NCBI GenBank assembly: GCA_944474755.1
Contig: OX104122.1
Span: 2,846,751-2,910,750, forward strand
Direction: 5' to 3'
DNA from: Limnoperna fortunei
Taxonomy: Eukaryota; Mollusca; Bivalvia; Mytilida; Modiolidae
DNA: 64,000 nucleotides
Of the stretch, positions 46,301 through 61,300 are shown one piece after another. The translations under genes and the position numbers were made by a program. Within the stretch, counting starts at the first letter, position 1; each line of letters begins with the position of its first letter. Under the pieces are notes generated by a model that saw nothing but the letters and a program-made list of their open reading frames with translations, ran no database searches and had not been told where the DNA came from.

Positions 46301-49300
46301 GACATGTAACCGCTGTCCAGCCGTATTGTTCCCAAATTGATCAGACATGTAACCGCTCTCAAGCCGTATTGTTCCCAAATTGATCAGACATGTGACCGCT
46401 GTCCAGCCGTATTGTTCCCACTTTGATCAGCCATGAACCGCTGTCCAGCCGTATTGTTGAATGGATCAGACATGTAACGCTGTCCACCCGTATTGTTCCC
46501 ACTTGGATCAGACATGTAACCGCTGTCCAGCCGTATTGTTCCCACTTGGATCAGACATGTGAGCGCTGTCCAGTCATATTGTTCCCACTTGGATCAGACA
46601 TGTAACCGTTGTCCAGTCGTATTGTTGCCACACGGATAAGACATATAACCGTTGTCCAGCCGTATTGTTCCCACTTGGATCAGAAATGTAACCGCTATCC
46701 AGCCGTATTGTTCCCACTTGGAAAAGAAATGTAACCGCTATCCAGACGTATTGTTCCCACTTGGATCAGATATGTAACCGCTGTCCAGCCGTATTGTTCC
46801 CACTTTGATCAGCCATGTAACCGCTGTCCAGCCGTATTGTTCCCACTTTGATCAGCCATGAACCGCTGTCCAGCCGTATTGTTCCCACTTGTATCAGACA
46901 TGTAACCGCTGTCCAAGCCGTATTGTTCCCAAATTGATCAGCCATGAACCGCTGTCCAGCCGTATTGTTCCCACTTTGATCAGCCAAGAACCGTTGTCCA
47001 GCCGTATTGTTCCCACTTTGATCAGCCATGAACCGCTTTCCAGCAGTATTGTTCCCACTTTGATCATCCATGAACCGCTGTCCAGCCGTATTGTTCCCAC
47101 TTGCATCAGACATGTAACCGCTGTCCAGCCGTATTGTTCCCAAATTGATTAGACATGTAACCGCTGTCCATGCGTATTGTTCCCACTTGGATCAGACATG
47201 TAACCACTGTCCAGTCGTATTGTTGCCACACGGATAAGACATATGACCGTTGTCCAGCCGTATTGTTCCCACTTGGATCAGAAATGTAACGCTATCCAGC
47301 CGTATTGTTCCCACTTGGATCAGAAATGTAACCGCTATCCAGCCGTATTGTTCTCACTTGGATCAGAAATGTAACCGCTCTCCATGCGTATTGTTCCCAC
47401 TGCATCAGATATGTAACCGCTCTCCAGTCGTATTGTTGCCACACGGATCAGACATGTAACTTCTGTCCAGCCGTATTGTTCCCACTTAGATCAGACATGA
47501 AACCGCTGTCCAGCTGTATTGTTTCCACTTAGATCAGACATGTTACAGCTGTCCAGCCGTATTGTTCCCACTTGGATCAGACATGTAACCGCTGTCCAGC
47601 CGTATTGTTCCCACTTAGATCAGACATGTAACCGCTGTCCAGCCGTATTGTTCCCACTTAGATCAGACATGTAACAGCTGTCCAGCCGTATTGTTCCCAC
47701 TTAGATCAGACATGTAACAGCTGTCCAGCCGTATTGTTCCCAAATTGATCAGACATGTAACCGCTGTCCAGCCGTATTGTTCCCACTTAGATCAGACATG
47801 TAACCGCTGTCCAGCCGTATTGTTCCCACTTGGATCAGAAATGTAACCGCTCTCCATGCGTATTGTTCCCACTGCATCAGATATGTAACCGCTGTCCAGT
47901 CGTATTGTTGCCACACGGATCAGACATGTAACCGCTGTCCAGCCGTATTGTTCCCACTTAGATCAGACATGAAACCGCTGTCCAGCCGTATTGTTTCCAC
48001 TTAGATCAGACATGTAACAGCTGTCCAGCCGTATTGTTCCCACTTAGATCAGACATGTAACCGCTGTCCAGCCGTATTGTTCCCACTTAGATCAGACATG
48101 TAACCGCTGTCCAGCCGTATTGTTCCCACTTAGATCAGACATGTAACAGCTGTCCAGCCGTATTGTTCCCACTTAGATCAGACATGTAACCGCTGTCCAG
48201 CCGTATTGTTCCCAAATTGATCAGACATGTAACCGCTGTCCAGCCGTATTGTTCCCACTTAGATCAGACATGTAACCGCTGTCCAGCCGTATTGTTCCCA
48301 CTTGGATCAGACATGTAACCGCTGTCCAGTCGTATTGTTGCCACACGGATAAGACATATAACCGTTGTCCAGCCGTATTGTTCCCACTTGGATCAGAAAT
48401 GTAACCGCTATCCAGCCGTATTGTTCCCAATTGGATCAGATATGTAACCGCTATCTAGCCGTATTGTTCCCACTTGGACCAGAAATGTTACCGCTCTCCA
48501 TGCGTATTGTTACCACTTGGATCAGACATGTAACCGCTGTCCAGTCGTATTGTTGCCACACGGATCAGACATGTAACCGCTGTCCAGCCGTATTGTTCCC
48601 ACTTAGATCAGACATGTAGCCGCCGTCCAGCCGTATTGTTCCCACTTAGATCAGACATGTAACAGCATTCCAGCTGTATTGTTCCCACTTAGATCAGACA
48701 TGTAACCGCTGTCCAGCCGTATTGTTGCCACTTGGATCATACATGTAACCGCTGTCCAGCCGTATTGTTCCCACTTGGATCAGACATGTAACCGTTTTCC
48801 ACCCGTATTGTTCCCACTTGGATCAGACATGTAACCGCTATCCAGCCGTATTGTTCCCACTTGGATAAGACATATAACCGTTGTCCAGCCGTATTGTCCC
48901 ACTTAGATCAGACATGTAACCGCTGTACAGCCGTATTGTTCCCACTTAGATCAGAAATGTAACCGCTATCCAGCCGTATTGTTCCCACTTGGATCAGAAA
49001 TGTAACCGCTATCCAGTCGTATTGTTCCCACTTGTATCAGACATGTAACCGCTGTCCAAGCCGTATTGTTCCCAAATTGATCAGCCATGAACCGCTGTCC
49101 AGCCGTATTGTTCCCACTTTGATCAGCCATGAACCGCTGTCCAGCCGTATTGTTCCCACTTTGATCAGCCATGAACCGCTGTCCAGCAGTATTGTTCCCA
49201 ATTTGATCAGCCATGAACCGCTGTCCAGCCGTATTGTTCCGACTTGCATCAGACATGTAACCGCTGTCCAGCAGTATTGTTCCCAAATTGATTAGACATG

Positions 49301-52300
49301 TAACCGCTGTCCATGCGTATTGTTCCCACTTGGATCAGAAATGTAACCGCTCTCCATGCGTATTGTTTCCACTTGGATCAGACATGTAACCGCTGTCCAG
49401 TCATATTGTTGCCACACGGATAAGACTATAACGTTGTCCAGCCGTATTGTTCCCACTTGGATCAGAAATGTAACCGCTATCCAGCCGTATTGTTCCCACT
49501 TGGATCAGAAATGTAACCGCTATCCAGCCGTATTATTCTCACTTGGATCAGAAATGTAACCGCTCTCCATGCGTATTGTTCCCACTTGGATCAGACATGT
49601 AACCGCTGTCCAGTCGTATTGTTGCCACACTGATCAGACATGTAACCGCTGTCCAGCCGCACGGTTACCACTTAAATCAGACATGTAACCGCTGTCCAGC
49701 TGTATTGTTTCCACTTAGATCAGACATGTAACAGCTGTCCAGCCGTATTATTCCCACTTAGATCAGACATGTAACCGCTGTCCAGCCGTATTGTTCCCAC
49801 TTAGATCAGACATGTAACCGCTGTCCAGCCGTATTGTTCCCACTTAGATCAGACATGTAACAGCTGTCCAGCCGTATTGTTCCCACTTAGATCACACATT
49901 TAACAGCTGTCCAGCCGTATTGTTCCCAACTTGATCAGACATGTAACCGCTGTCCAGCCGTATTGTTCCCACTTAGATCAGACATGTAACCGCTGTCCAG
50001 CCGTATTGTTCCCACTTTGATCAGACATGTAACCGCTGTCCAGTCGTATTGTTGCCACACGGATAAGACATATAACCGTTGTCCAGCCGTATTGTTCCCA
50101 CTTGATTCAGAAATGTAACCGCTATCCAGCCGTATAGTTCCCACTTGTATCAGAAATGTAACCGCTCTCCATGCGTATTGTTCCCACTTGGATCAGACAT
50201 GTAATCGCTGCCCAGTCGTATTGTTGCCACATGGATCAGACATGTAACCGCTGTCCAGCCGTATTGTTCCCACTTAGATCAGACATGTAACCGCTGTCCA
50301 GCCGTATTGTTACCACTTAGATCAGACATGTAACAGCTGTCCAGCCGTATTGTTCCCACTTAGATCAGACATGTAACAGCTGTCCAGCCGTATTGTTCCC
50401 AAATTGATCAGACATGTAACCGCTGTCCAGCCGTATTGTTCCCAAATTGATCAGACATGTAACCGCTGTCCAGCCGTATTGTTCCCAAATTGATCAGACA
50501 TGGGACCGCTGTCCAGTCGTATTGTTCCCACTTTGATCAGCCATGAACCGCTGTTCAGCCGTATTGTTCCCACTTGGATCAGACATGTAACCGCTGTCCA
50601 CCCGTATTGTTCCCACTTTGATCAGACATGTAACCGCTGTCCAGCCGTATTGTTCCCACTTTGATCAGACATGTAACCGCTGTCTCGCCGTATTGTTCCC
50701 ACTTTGATCAGCCATGAACCACTGTCCAGCCGTATTGTTCCCACTTGGACCAGACATGTAACCGCTGTCGAAGCCGTATTGTTCCCAAATTGATCAGCCA
50801 TGAACCGCTGTCCAGCCGTATTGTTCCCACTTTGATCAGCCATGAACCGCTGTCCAGCCGTATTGTTCCCACTTTGATCAGCCATGAACCGCTGTCCAGC
50901 ACTATTGTTCCCACTTTGATCAGCCATGTACCGCTGTCCAGCCGTATTGTTCCCACTTGCATCAGACATGTAAGCGCTGTCCAGCCGTATTGTTCCCAAA
51001 TTGATAAGACATGTAACCGCTGTCAATGCGTATTGTTCCCACTTGGATCAGAAATGTAACAGCTGTCCAGCCGTATTGTTCCAACTTAGTTCAGACATGT
51101 AACAGCTGTCCAGCCGTATTGTTCCCAAATTGATCAGACATGTAACCGCTGTCCAGCCGTATTGTTCCCAAATTGATCAGACATGTAACCGCTCTCAAGC
51201 CGTATTGTTCCCAAATTGATCAGACATGTGACCGCTGTCCAGCCGTATTGTTCCCACTTTGATCAGCCATGAACCGCTGTCCAGCCGTATTGTTGAATGG
51301 ATCAGACATGTAACGCTGTCCACCCGCATTGTTCCCACTTGGATCAGACATGTAACCGCTGTCCAGCCGTATTGTTCCCACTTGGATCAGACATGTGAGC
51401 GCTGTCCAGTCATATTGTTCCCACTTGGATCAGACATGTAACCGTTGTCCAGTCGTATTGTTGCCACACGGATAAGACATATAACCGTTGTCCAGCCGTA
51501 TTGTTCCCACTTGGATCAGAAATGTAACCGCTATCCAGCCGTATTGTTCCCACTTGGAAAAGAAATGTAACCGCTATCCAGACGTATTGTTCCCACTTGG
51601 ATCAGATATGTAACCGCTGTCCAGCCGTATTGTTCCCACTTTGATCAGCCATGTAACCGCTGTCCAGCCGTATTGTTCCCACTTTGATCAGCCATGAACC
51701 GCTGTCCAGCCGTATTGTTCCCAAATTGATCAGACATGTAACCGCTGTCCAAGCCGTATTGTTCCCAAATTGATCAGCCATGAACCGCTGTCCAGCCGTA
51801 TTGTTCCCACTTTGATCAGCCAAGAACCGTTGTCCAGCCGTATTGTTCCCACTTTGATCAGCCATGAACCGCTTTCCAGCAGTATTGTTCCCACTTTGAT
51901 CATCCATGAACCGCTGTCCAGCCGTATTGTTCCCACTTGCATCAGACATGTAACCGCTGTCCAGCCGTATTGTTCCCAAATTGATTAGACATGTAACCGC
52001 TGTCCATGCGTATTGTTCCCACTTGGATCAGAAATGTAACGCTATCCAGCCGTATTGTTCCCACTTGGATCAGAAATGTAACCGCTATCCAGCCGTATTG
52101 TTCTCACTTGGATCAGAAATGTAACCGCTCTCCATGCGTATTGTTCCCACTGCATCAGATATGTAACCGCTCTCCAGTCGTATTGTTGCCACACGGATCA
52201 GACATGTAACTTCTGTCCAGCCGTATTGTTCCCACTTAGATCAGACATGAAACCGCTGTCCAGCTGTATTGTTTCCACTTAGATCAGACATGTTACAGCT

Positions 52301-55300
52301 GTCCAGCCGTATTGTTCCCACTTAGATCAGACATGTAACCGCTGTCCAGCCGTATTGTTCCCACTTAGATCAGACATGTAACCGCTGTCCAGCCGTATTG
52401 TTCCCACTTAGATCAGACATGTAACAGCTGTCCAGCCGTATTGTTCCCACTTAGATCAGACATGTAACAGCTGTCCAGCCGTATTGTTCCCAAATTGATC
52501 AGACATGTAACCGCTGTCCAGCCGTATTGTTCCCACTTAGATCAGACATGTAACCGCTGTCCAGCCGTATTGTTCTCACTTGGATCAGAAATGTAACCGC
52601 TCTCCATGCGTATTGTTCCCACTGCATCAGATATGTAACCGCTGTCCAGTCGTATTGTTGCCACACGGATCAGACATGTAACCGCTGTCCAGCCGTATTG
52701 TTCCCACTTAGATCAGACATGAAACCGCTGTCCAGCTGTATTGTTTCCACTTAGATCAGACATGTTACAGCTGTCCAGCCGTATTGTTCCCACTTGGATC
52801 AGACATGTAACCGCTGTCCACCCGTATTGTTCCCACTTTGATCAGACATGTAACCGCTGTCCAGCCGTATTGTTCCCACTTTGATCAGACATGTAACCGC
52901 TGTCTCGCCGTATTGTTCCCACTTTGATCAGCCATGAACCACTGTCCAGCCGTATTGTTCCCACTTGGACCAGACATGTAACCGCTGTCGAAGCCGTATT
53001 GTTCCCAAATTGATCAGCCATGAACCGCTGTCCAGCCGTATTGTTCCCACTTTGATCAGCCATGAACCGCTGTCCAGCCGTATTGTTCCCACTTTGATCA
53101 GCCATGAACCGCTGTCCAGCACTATTGTTCCCACTTTGATCAGCCATGAACCGCTGTCCAGCCGTATTGTTCCCACTTGCATCAGACATGTAAGCGCTGT
53201 CCAGCCGTATTGTTCCCAAATTGATAAGACATGTAACCGCTGTCAATGCGTATTGTTCCCACTTGGATCAGAAATGTAACAGCTGTCCAGCCGTATTGTT
53301 CCAACTTAGTTCAGACATGTAACAGCTGTCCAGCCGTATTGTTCCCAAATTGATCAGACATGTAACCGCTGTCCAGCCGTATTGTTCCCAAATTGATCAG
53401 ACATGTAACCGCTCTCAAGCCGTATTGTTCCCAAATTGATCAGACATGTGACCGCTGTCCAGCCGTATTGTTCCCACTTTGATCAGCCATGAACCGCTGT
53501 CCAGCCGTATTGTTGAATGGATCAGACATGTAACGCTGTCCACCCGCATTGTTCCCACTTGGATCAGACATGTAACCGCTGTCCAGCCGTATTGTTCCCA
53601 CTTGGATCAGACATGTGAGCGCTGTCCAGTCATATTGTTCCCACTTGGATCAGACATGTAACCGTTGTCCAGTCGTATTGTTGCCACACGGATAAGACAT
53701 ATAACCGTTGTCCAGCCGTATTGTTCCCACTTGGATCAGAAATGTAACCGCTATCCAGCCGTATTGTTCCCACTTGGAAAAGAAATGTAACCGCTATCCA
53801 GACGTATTGTTCCCACTTGGATCAGATATGTAACCGCTGTCCAGCCGTATTGTTCCCACTTTGATCAGCCATGTAACCGCTGTCCAGCCGTATTGTTCCC
53901 ACTTTGATCAGCCATGAACCGCTGTCCAGCCGTATTGTTCCCACTTGTATCAGACATGTAACCGCTGTCCAAGCCGTATTGTTCCCAAATTGATCAGCCA
54001 TGAACCGCTGTCCAGCCGTATTGTTCCCACTTTGATCAGCCAAGAACCGTTGTCCAGCCGTATTGTTCCCACTTTGATCAGCCATGAACCGCTTTCCAGC
54101 AGTATTGTTCCCACTTTGATCATCCATGAACCGCTGTCCAGCCGTATTGTTCCCACTTGCATCAGACATGTAACCGCTGTCCAGCCGTATTGTTCCCAAA
54201 TTGATTAGACATGTAACCGCTGTCCATGCGTATTGTTCCCACTTGGATCAGAAATGTAACGCTATCCAGCCGTATTGTTCCCACTTGGATCAGAAATGTA
54301 ACCGCTATCCAGCCGTATTGTTCTCACTTGGATCAGAAATGTAACCGCTCTCCATGCGTATTGTTCCCACTGCATCAGATATGTAACCGCTCTCCAGTCG
54401 TATTGTTGCCACACGGATCAGACATGTAACTTCTGTCCAGCCGTATTGTTCCCACTTAGATCAGACATGAAACCGCTGTCCAGCTGTATTGTTTCCACTT
54501 AGATCAGACATGTTACAGCTGTCCAGCCGTATTGTTCCCACTTAGATCAGACATGTAACCGCTGTCCAGCCGTATTGTTCCCACTTAGATCAGACATGTA
54601 ACCGCTGTCCAGCCGTATTGTTCCCACTTAGATCAGACATGTAACAGCTGTCCAGCAGTATTGTTCCCACTTAGATCAGACATGTAACAGCTGTCCAGCC
54701 GTATTGTTCCCAAATTGATCAGACATGTAACCGCTGTCCAGCCGTATTGTTCCCACTTAGATCAGACATGTAACCGCTGTCCAGCCGTATTGTTCTCACT
54801 TGGATCAGAAATGTAACCGCTCTCCATGCGTATTGTTCCCACTGCATCAGATATGTAACCGCTGTCCAGTCGTATTGTTGCTACACGGATCAGACATGTA
54901 ACCGCTGTCCAGCCGTATTGTTCCCACTTAGATCAGACATGTAACCGCTGTCCAGCTGTATTGTTTCCACTTAGATCAGACATGTTACCGCTGTCCAGCC
55001 GTATTGTTCCCACTTAGATCAGACATGTAACCGCTGTCCAGCCGTATTGTTCCCACTTAGATCAGACATGTAACCGCTGTCCAGCCGTATTGTTCCCACT
55101 TAGATCAGACATGTAACCGCTGTCCAGCCGTATTGTTCCCACTTAGATCAGACATGTAACCGCTGTCCAGCCGTATTGTTCCCAAATTGATCAGACATGT
55201 AACCGCTGTCCAGCCGTATTGTTCCCACTTAGATCAGACATGTAACCGCTGTCCAGCCGTATTGTTCCCACTTGGATCAGACATGTAACCGCTGTCCAGT

Positions 55301-58300
55301 CGTATTGTTGCCACACGGATAAGACATATAACCGTTGTCCAGCCGTATTGTTCCCACTTGGATCAGAAATGTAACCGCTATCCAGCCGTATTGTTCCCAA
55401 TTGGATCAGATATGTAACCGCTATCTAGCCGTATTGTTCCCACTTGGACCAGAAATGTTACCGCTCTCCATGCGTATTGTTACCACTTGGATCAGACATG
55501 TAACCGCTGTCCAGTCGTATTGTTGCCACACGGATCAGACATGTAACCGCTGTCCAGCCGTATTGTTCCCACTTAGATCAGACATGTAGCCGCCGTCCAG
55601 CCGTATTGTTCCCACTTAGATCAGACATGTAACAGCAGTCCAGCCGTATTGTTCCCACTTAGATCAGACATGTAACCGCTGTCCAGCCGTATTGTTGCCA
55701 CTTGGATCATACATGTAACCGCTGTCCAGCCGTATTGTTCCCACTTGGATCAGACATGTAACCGTTTTCCACCCGTATTGTTCCCACTTGGATCAGACAT
55801 GTAACCGCTATCCAGCCGTTTTGTTCCCACTTGGATAAGACATATAACCGTTGTCCAGCCGTATTGTCCCACTTAGATCAGACATGTAACCGCTGTACAG
55901 CCGTATTGTTCCCACTTAGATCAGAAATGTAACCACTATCCAGCCGTATTGTTCCCACTTGGATCAGAAATGTAACCGCTATCCAGTCGTATTGTTCCCA
56001 CTTGTATCAGACATGTAACCGCTGTCCAAGCCGTATTGTTCCCAAATTGATCAGCCATGAACCGCTGTCCAGCCGTATTGTTCCCACTTTGATCAGCCAT
56101 GAACCGCTGTCCAGCCGTATTGTTCCCACTTTGATCAGCCATGAACCGCTGTCCAGCAGTATTGTTCCCAATTTGATCAGCCAGGAACCGCTGTCCAGCC
56201 GTATTGTTCCGACTTGCATCAGACATGTAACCGCTGTCCAGCAGTATTGTTCCCAAATTGATTAGACATGTAACCGCTGTCCATGCGTATTGTTCCCACT
56301 TGGATCAGAAATGTAACCGCTCTCCATGCGTATTGTTTCCACTTGGATCAGACATGTAACCGCTGTCCAGTCATATTGTTGCCACACGGATAAGACTATA
56401 ACGTTGTCCAGCCGTATTGTTCCCACTTGGATCAGAAATGTAACCGCTATCCAGCCGTATTGTTCCCACTTGGATCAGAAATGTAACCGCTATCCAGCCG
56501 TATTATTCTCACTTGGATCAGAAATGTAACCGCTCTCCATGCGTATTGTTCCCACTTGGATCAGACATGTAACCGCTGTCCAGTCGTATTGTTGCCACAC
56601 TGATCAGACATGTAACCGCTGTCCAGCCGCACGGTTACCACTTAAATCAGACATGTAACCGCTGTCCAGCTGTATTGTTTCCACTTAGATCAGACATGTA
56701 ACAGCTGTCCAGCCGTATTATTCCCACTTAGATCAGACATGTAACCGCTGTCCAGCCGTATTGTTCCCACTTAGATCAGACATGTAACCGCTGTCCAGCC
56801 GTATTGTTCCCACTTAGATCAGACATGTAACCGCTGTCCAGCCGTATTGTTCCCACTTAGATCACACATTTAACAGCTGTCCAGCCGTATTGTTCCCAAC
56901 TTGATCAGACATGTAACCGCTGTCCAGCCGTATTGTTCCCACTTAGATCAGACATGTAACCGCTGTCCAGCCGTATTGTTCCCACTTTGATCAGACATGT
57001 AACCGCTGTCCAGTCGTATTGTTGCCACACGGATAAGACATATAACCGTTGTCCAGCCGTATTGTTCCCACTTGGATCAGAAATGTAACCGCTATCCAGC
57101 CGTATAGTTCCCACTTGTATCAGAAATGTAACCGCTCTCCATGCGTATTGTTCCCACTTGGATCAGACATGTAATCGCTGCCCAGTCGTATTGTTGCCAC
57201 ATGGATCAGACATGTAACCGCTGTCCAGCCGTATTGTTCCCACTTAGATCAGACATGTAACCGCTGTCCAGCCGTATTGTTCCCACTTGGATCAGACATG
57301 TAACCGCTGTCCAGTCGTATTGTTGCCACACTGATCAGACATGTAACCGCTGTCCAGCCGTATTGTTCCCACTTAAATCAGACATGTAACCGCTGTCCAG
57401 CTGTATTGTTTCCACTTAGATCAGACATGTAACAGCTGTCCAGCCGTATTATTCCCACTTAGATCAGACATGTAACAGCTGTCCAGCCGTATTGTTCCCA
57501 CTTAGATCAGACATGTAACCGCTGTCCAGCCGTATTGTTCCCACTTAGATCAGACATGTAACAGCTGTCCAGCCGTATTGTTCCCACTTAGATCACACAT
57601 TTAACAGCTGTCCAGCCGTATTGTTCCCAACTTGATCAGACATGTAACCGCTGTCCAGCCGTATTGTTCCCACTTAGATCAGACATGAAACCGCTGTCCA
57701 GCTGTATTGTTTCCACTTAGATCAGACATGTTACAGCTGTCCAGCCGTATTGTTCCCATTTAGATCAGACATGTAACCGCTGTCCAGCCGTATTGTTCCC
57801 ACTTAGATCAGACATGTAACCGCTGTCCAGCCGTATTGTTCCCACTTAGATCAGACATGTAACAGCTGTCCAGCCGTATTGTTCCCACTTAGATCAGACA
57901 TGTAACAGCTGTCCAGCCGTATTGTTCCCAAATTGATCAGACATGTAACCGCTGTCCAGCCGTATTGTTCCCAATTAGATCAGACATGTAACCGCTGTCC
58001 AGCCGTATTGTTCTCACTTGGATCAGAAATGTAACCGCTCTCCATGCGTATTGTTCCCACTGCATCAGATATGTAACCGCTGTCCAGTCGTATTGTTGCC
58101 ACACGGATCAGACATGTAACCGCTGTCCAGCCGTATTGTTCCCACTTAGATCAGACATGAAACCGCTGTCCAGCTGTATTGTTTCCACTTAGATCAGACA
58201 TGTTACAGCTGTCCAGCCGTATTGTTCCCACTTAGATCAGACATGTAACCGCTGTCCAGCCGTATTGTTCCCACTTAGATCAGACATGTAACCGCTGTCC

Positions 58301-61300
58301 AGCCGTATTGTTCCCACTTAGATCAGACATGTAACAGCTGTCCAGCCGTATTGTTCCCACTTAGATCAGACATGTAACAGCTGTCCAGCCGTATTGTTCC
58401 CAAATTGATCAGACATGTAACCGCTGTCCAGCCGTATTGTTCCCACTTAGATCAGACATGTAACCGCTGTCCAGCCGTATTGTTCCCACTTGGATCAGAC
58501 ATGTAACCGCTGTCCAGTCGTATTGTTGCCACACGGATAAGACATATAACCGTTGTCCAGCCGTATTGTTCCCACTTGGATCAGAAATGTAACCGCTATC
58601 CAGTCGTATTGTTCCCAATTGGATCAGATATGTAACCGCTATCTAGCCGTATTGTTCCCACTTGGACCAGAAATGTTACCGCTCTCCATGCGTATTGTTA
58701 CCACTTGGATCAGACATGTAACCGCTGTCCAGTCGTATTGTTGCCACACGGATCAGACATGTAACCGCTGTCCAGCCGTATTGTTCCCACTTAGATGAGA
58801 CATGTAGCCGCCGTCCAGCCGTATTGTTCCCACTTAGATCAGACATGTAACAGCAGTCCAGCCGTATTGTTCCCACTTAGATCAGACATGTAACAGCTGT
58901 CCAGTCGTATTGTTGCCACTTGGATCATTCATTTAACCGCTGTCCAGTCGTATTGTTCCCACTTGGATCAGACATGTAACCGCTTTCCACCCGTATTGTT
59001 CCCACTTGGATCAGACATGTAACCGCTATCGAGCCGTATTGTTCCCACTTGGATAAGACATGTAACAGCTGTCCAGCCGTATTTTTCCCACTTGGATAAG
59101 ACATATAACCGTTGTCCAGCCGTATTGTCCCACTTAGATCAGACATGTAACCGCTGTACAGCCGTATTGTTCCCACTTAGATCAGAAATGTAACCGCTAT
59201 CCAGCCGTATTGTTCCCACTTGGATCAGAAATGTAACCGCTATCCAGTCGTATTGTTCCCACTTGGATCAGATATGTAACCGCTGTCCAGCCGTATTGTT
59301 CCCACTTTGATCAGCCATGTAACCGCTGTCCAGCCGTATTGTTCCCACTTTGATCAGCCATGAACCGCTGTCCAGCCGTATTGTTCCCACTTGTATCAGA
59401 CATGTAACCGCTGTCCAAGCCGTATTGTTCCCAAATTGATCAGCCATGAACCGCTGTCCAGCCGTATTGTTCCCACTTTGATCAGCCATGAACCGCTGTC
59501 CAGCCGTATTGTTCCCACTTTGATCAGCCATGAACCGCTGTCCAGCAGTATTGTTCCCAATTTGATCAGCCATGAACCGCTGTCCAGCCGTATTGTTCCC
59601 ACTTGCATCAGACATGTAACCGCTGTCCAGCCGTATTGTTCCCAAATTGATTAGACATGTAACCGCTGTCCATGCGTATTGTTCCCACTTGGATCAGAAA
59701 TGTAACCGCTCTCCATGCGTATTGTTCCCACTTGGATCAGACATGTAACCGCTGTCCAGTCGTATTGTTGCCACACGGATAAGACATATAACGTTGTCCA
59801 GCCGTATTGTTCCCACTTGGATCAGAAATGTAACCGCTATCCAGCCGTATTGTTCCCACTTGGATCAGAAATGTAACCGCTATCCAGCCGTATTATTCTC
59901 ACTTGGATCAGAAATGTAACCGCTCTCCATGCGTATTGTTCCCACTTGGATCAGACATGTAACCGCTGTCCAGTCGTATTGTTGCCACACTGATCAGACA
60001 TGTAACCGCTGTCCAGCCGTATTGTTCCCACTTAAATCAGACATGTAACCGCTGTCCAGCTGTATTGTTTCCACTTAGATCAGACATGTAACAGCTGTCC
60101 AGCCGTATTATTCCCACTTAGATCAGACATGTAACCGCTGTCCAGCCGTATTGTTCCCACTTAGATCAGACATGTAACCGCTTTCCAGCCGTATTGTTCC
60201 CACTTAGATCAGAGATGTAACAGCTGTCCAGCCGTATTGTTCCCACTTAGATCACACATTTAACAGCTGTACAGCCGTATTGTTCCCAACTTGATCAGAC
60301 ATGTAACCGCTGTCCAGCCGTATTGTTCCCACTTAGATCAGACATGTAACCGCTGTCCAGCCGTATTGTTCCCACTTTGATCAGACATGTAACCGCTGTC
60401 CAGTCGTATTGTTGCCACACGGATAAGATATATAACCGTTGTCCAGCCGTATTGTTCCCACTTGGATCAGAAATGTAACCGCTATACAGCCGTATAGTTC
60501 CCACTTGTATCAGAAATGTAACCGCTCTCCATGCGTATTGTTCCCACCTGGATCAGACATGTAATCGCTGCCCAGTCGTATTGTTGCCACATGGATCAGA
60601 CATGTAACCGCTGTCCAGCCGTATTGTTCCCACTTAGATCAGACATGTAACCGCTGTCCAGCCGTATTGTTACCACTTGGATCAGACATGTAACCGCTGT
60701 CCAGTCGTATTGTTGCCACACTGATCAGACATGTAACCGCTGTCCAGCCGTATTGTTCCCACTTAAATCAGACATGTAACCGCTGTCCAGCTGTATTGTT
60801 TCCACTTAGATCAGACATGTAACAGCTGTCCAGCCGTATTATTCCCACTTAGATCAGACATGTAACCGCTGTCCAGCCGTATTCTTCCCACTTAGATCAG
60901 ACATGTAACCGCTGTCCAGCCGTATTGTTCCCACTTAGATCAGACATGTAACAGCTGTCCAGCCGTATTGTTCCCACTTAGATCACACATTTAACAGCTG
61001 TCCAGCCGTATTGTTCCCAACTTGATCAGACATGTAACCGCTGTCCAGCCGTATTGTTCCCACTTAGATCAGACATGTAACCGCTGTCCAGCCGTATTGT
61101 TCCCACTTTGATCAGACATGTAACCGCTGTCCAGTCGTATTGTTGCCACACGGATAAGACATATAACCGTTGTCCAGCCGTATTGTTCCCACTTGGATCA
61201 GAAATGTAACCGCTATCCAGCCGTAAAGTTCCCACTTGTATCAGAAATGTAACCGCTCTCCATGCGTATTGTTCCCACTTGGATCAGACATGTAATCGCT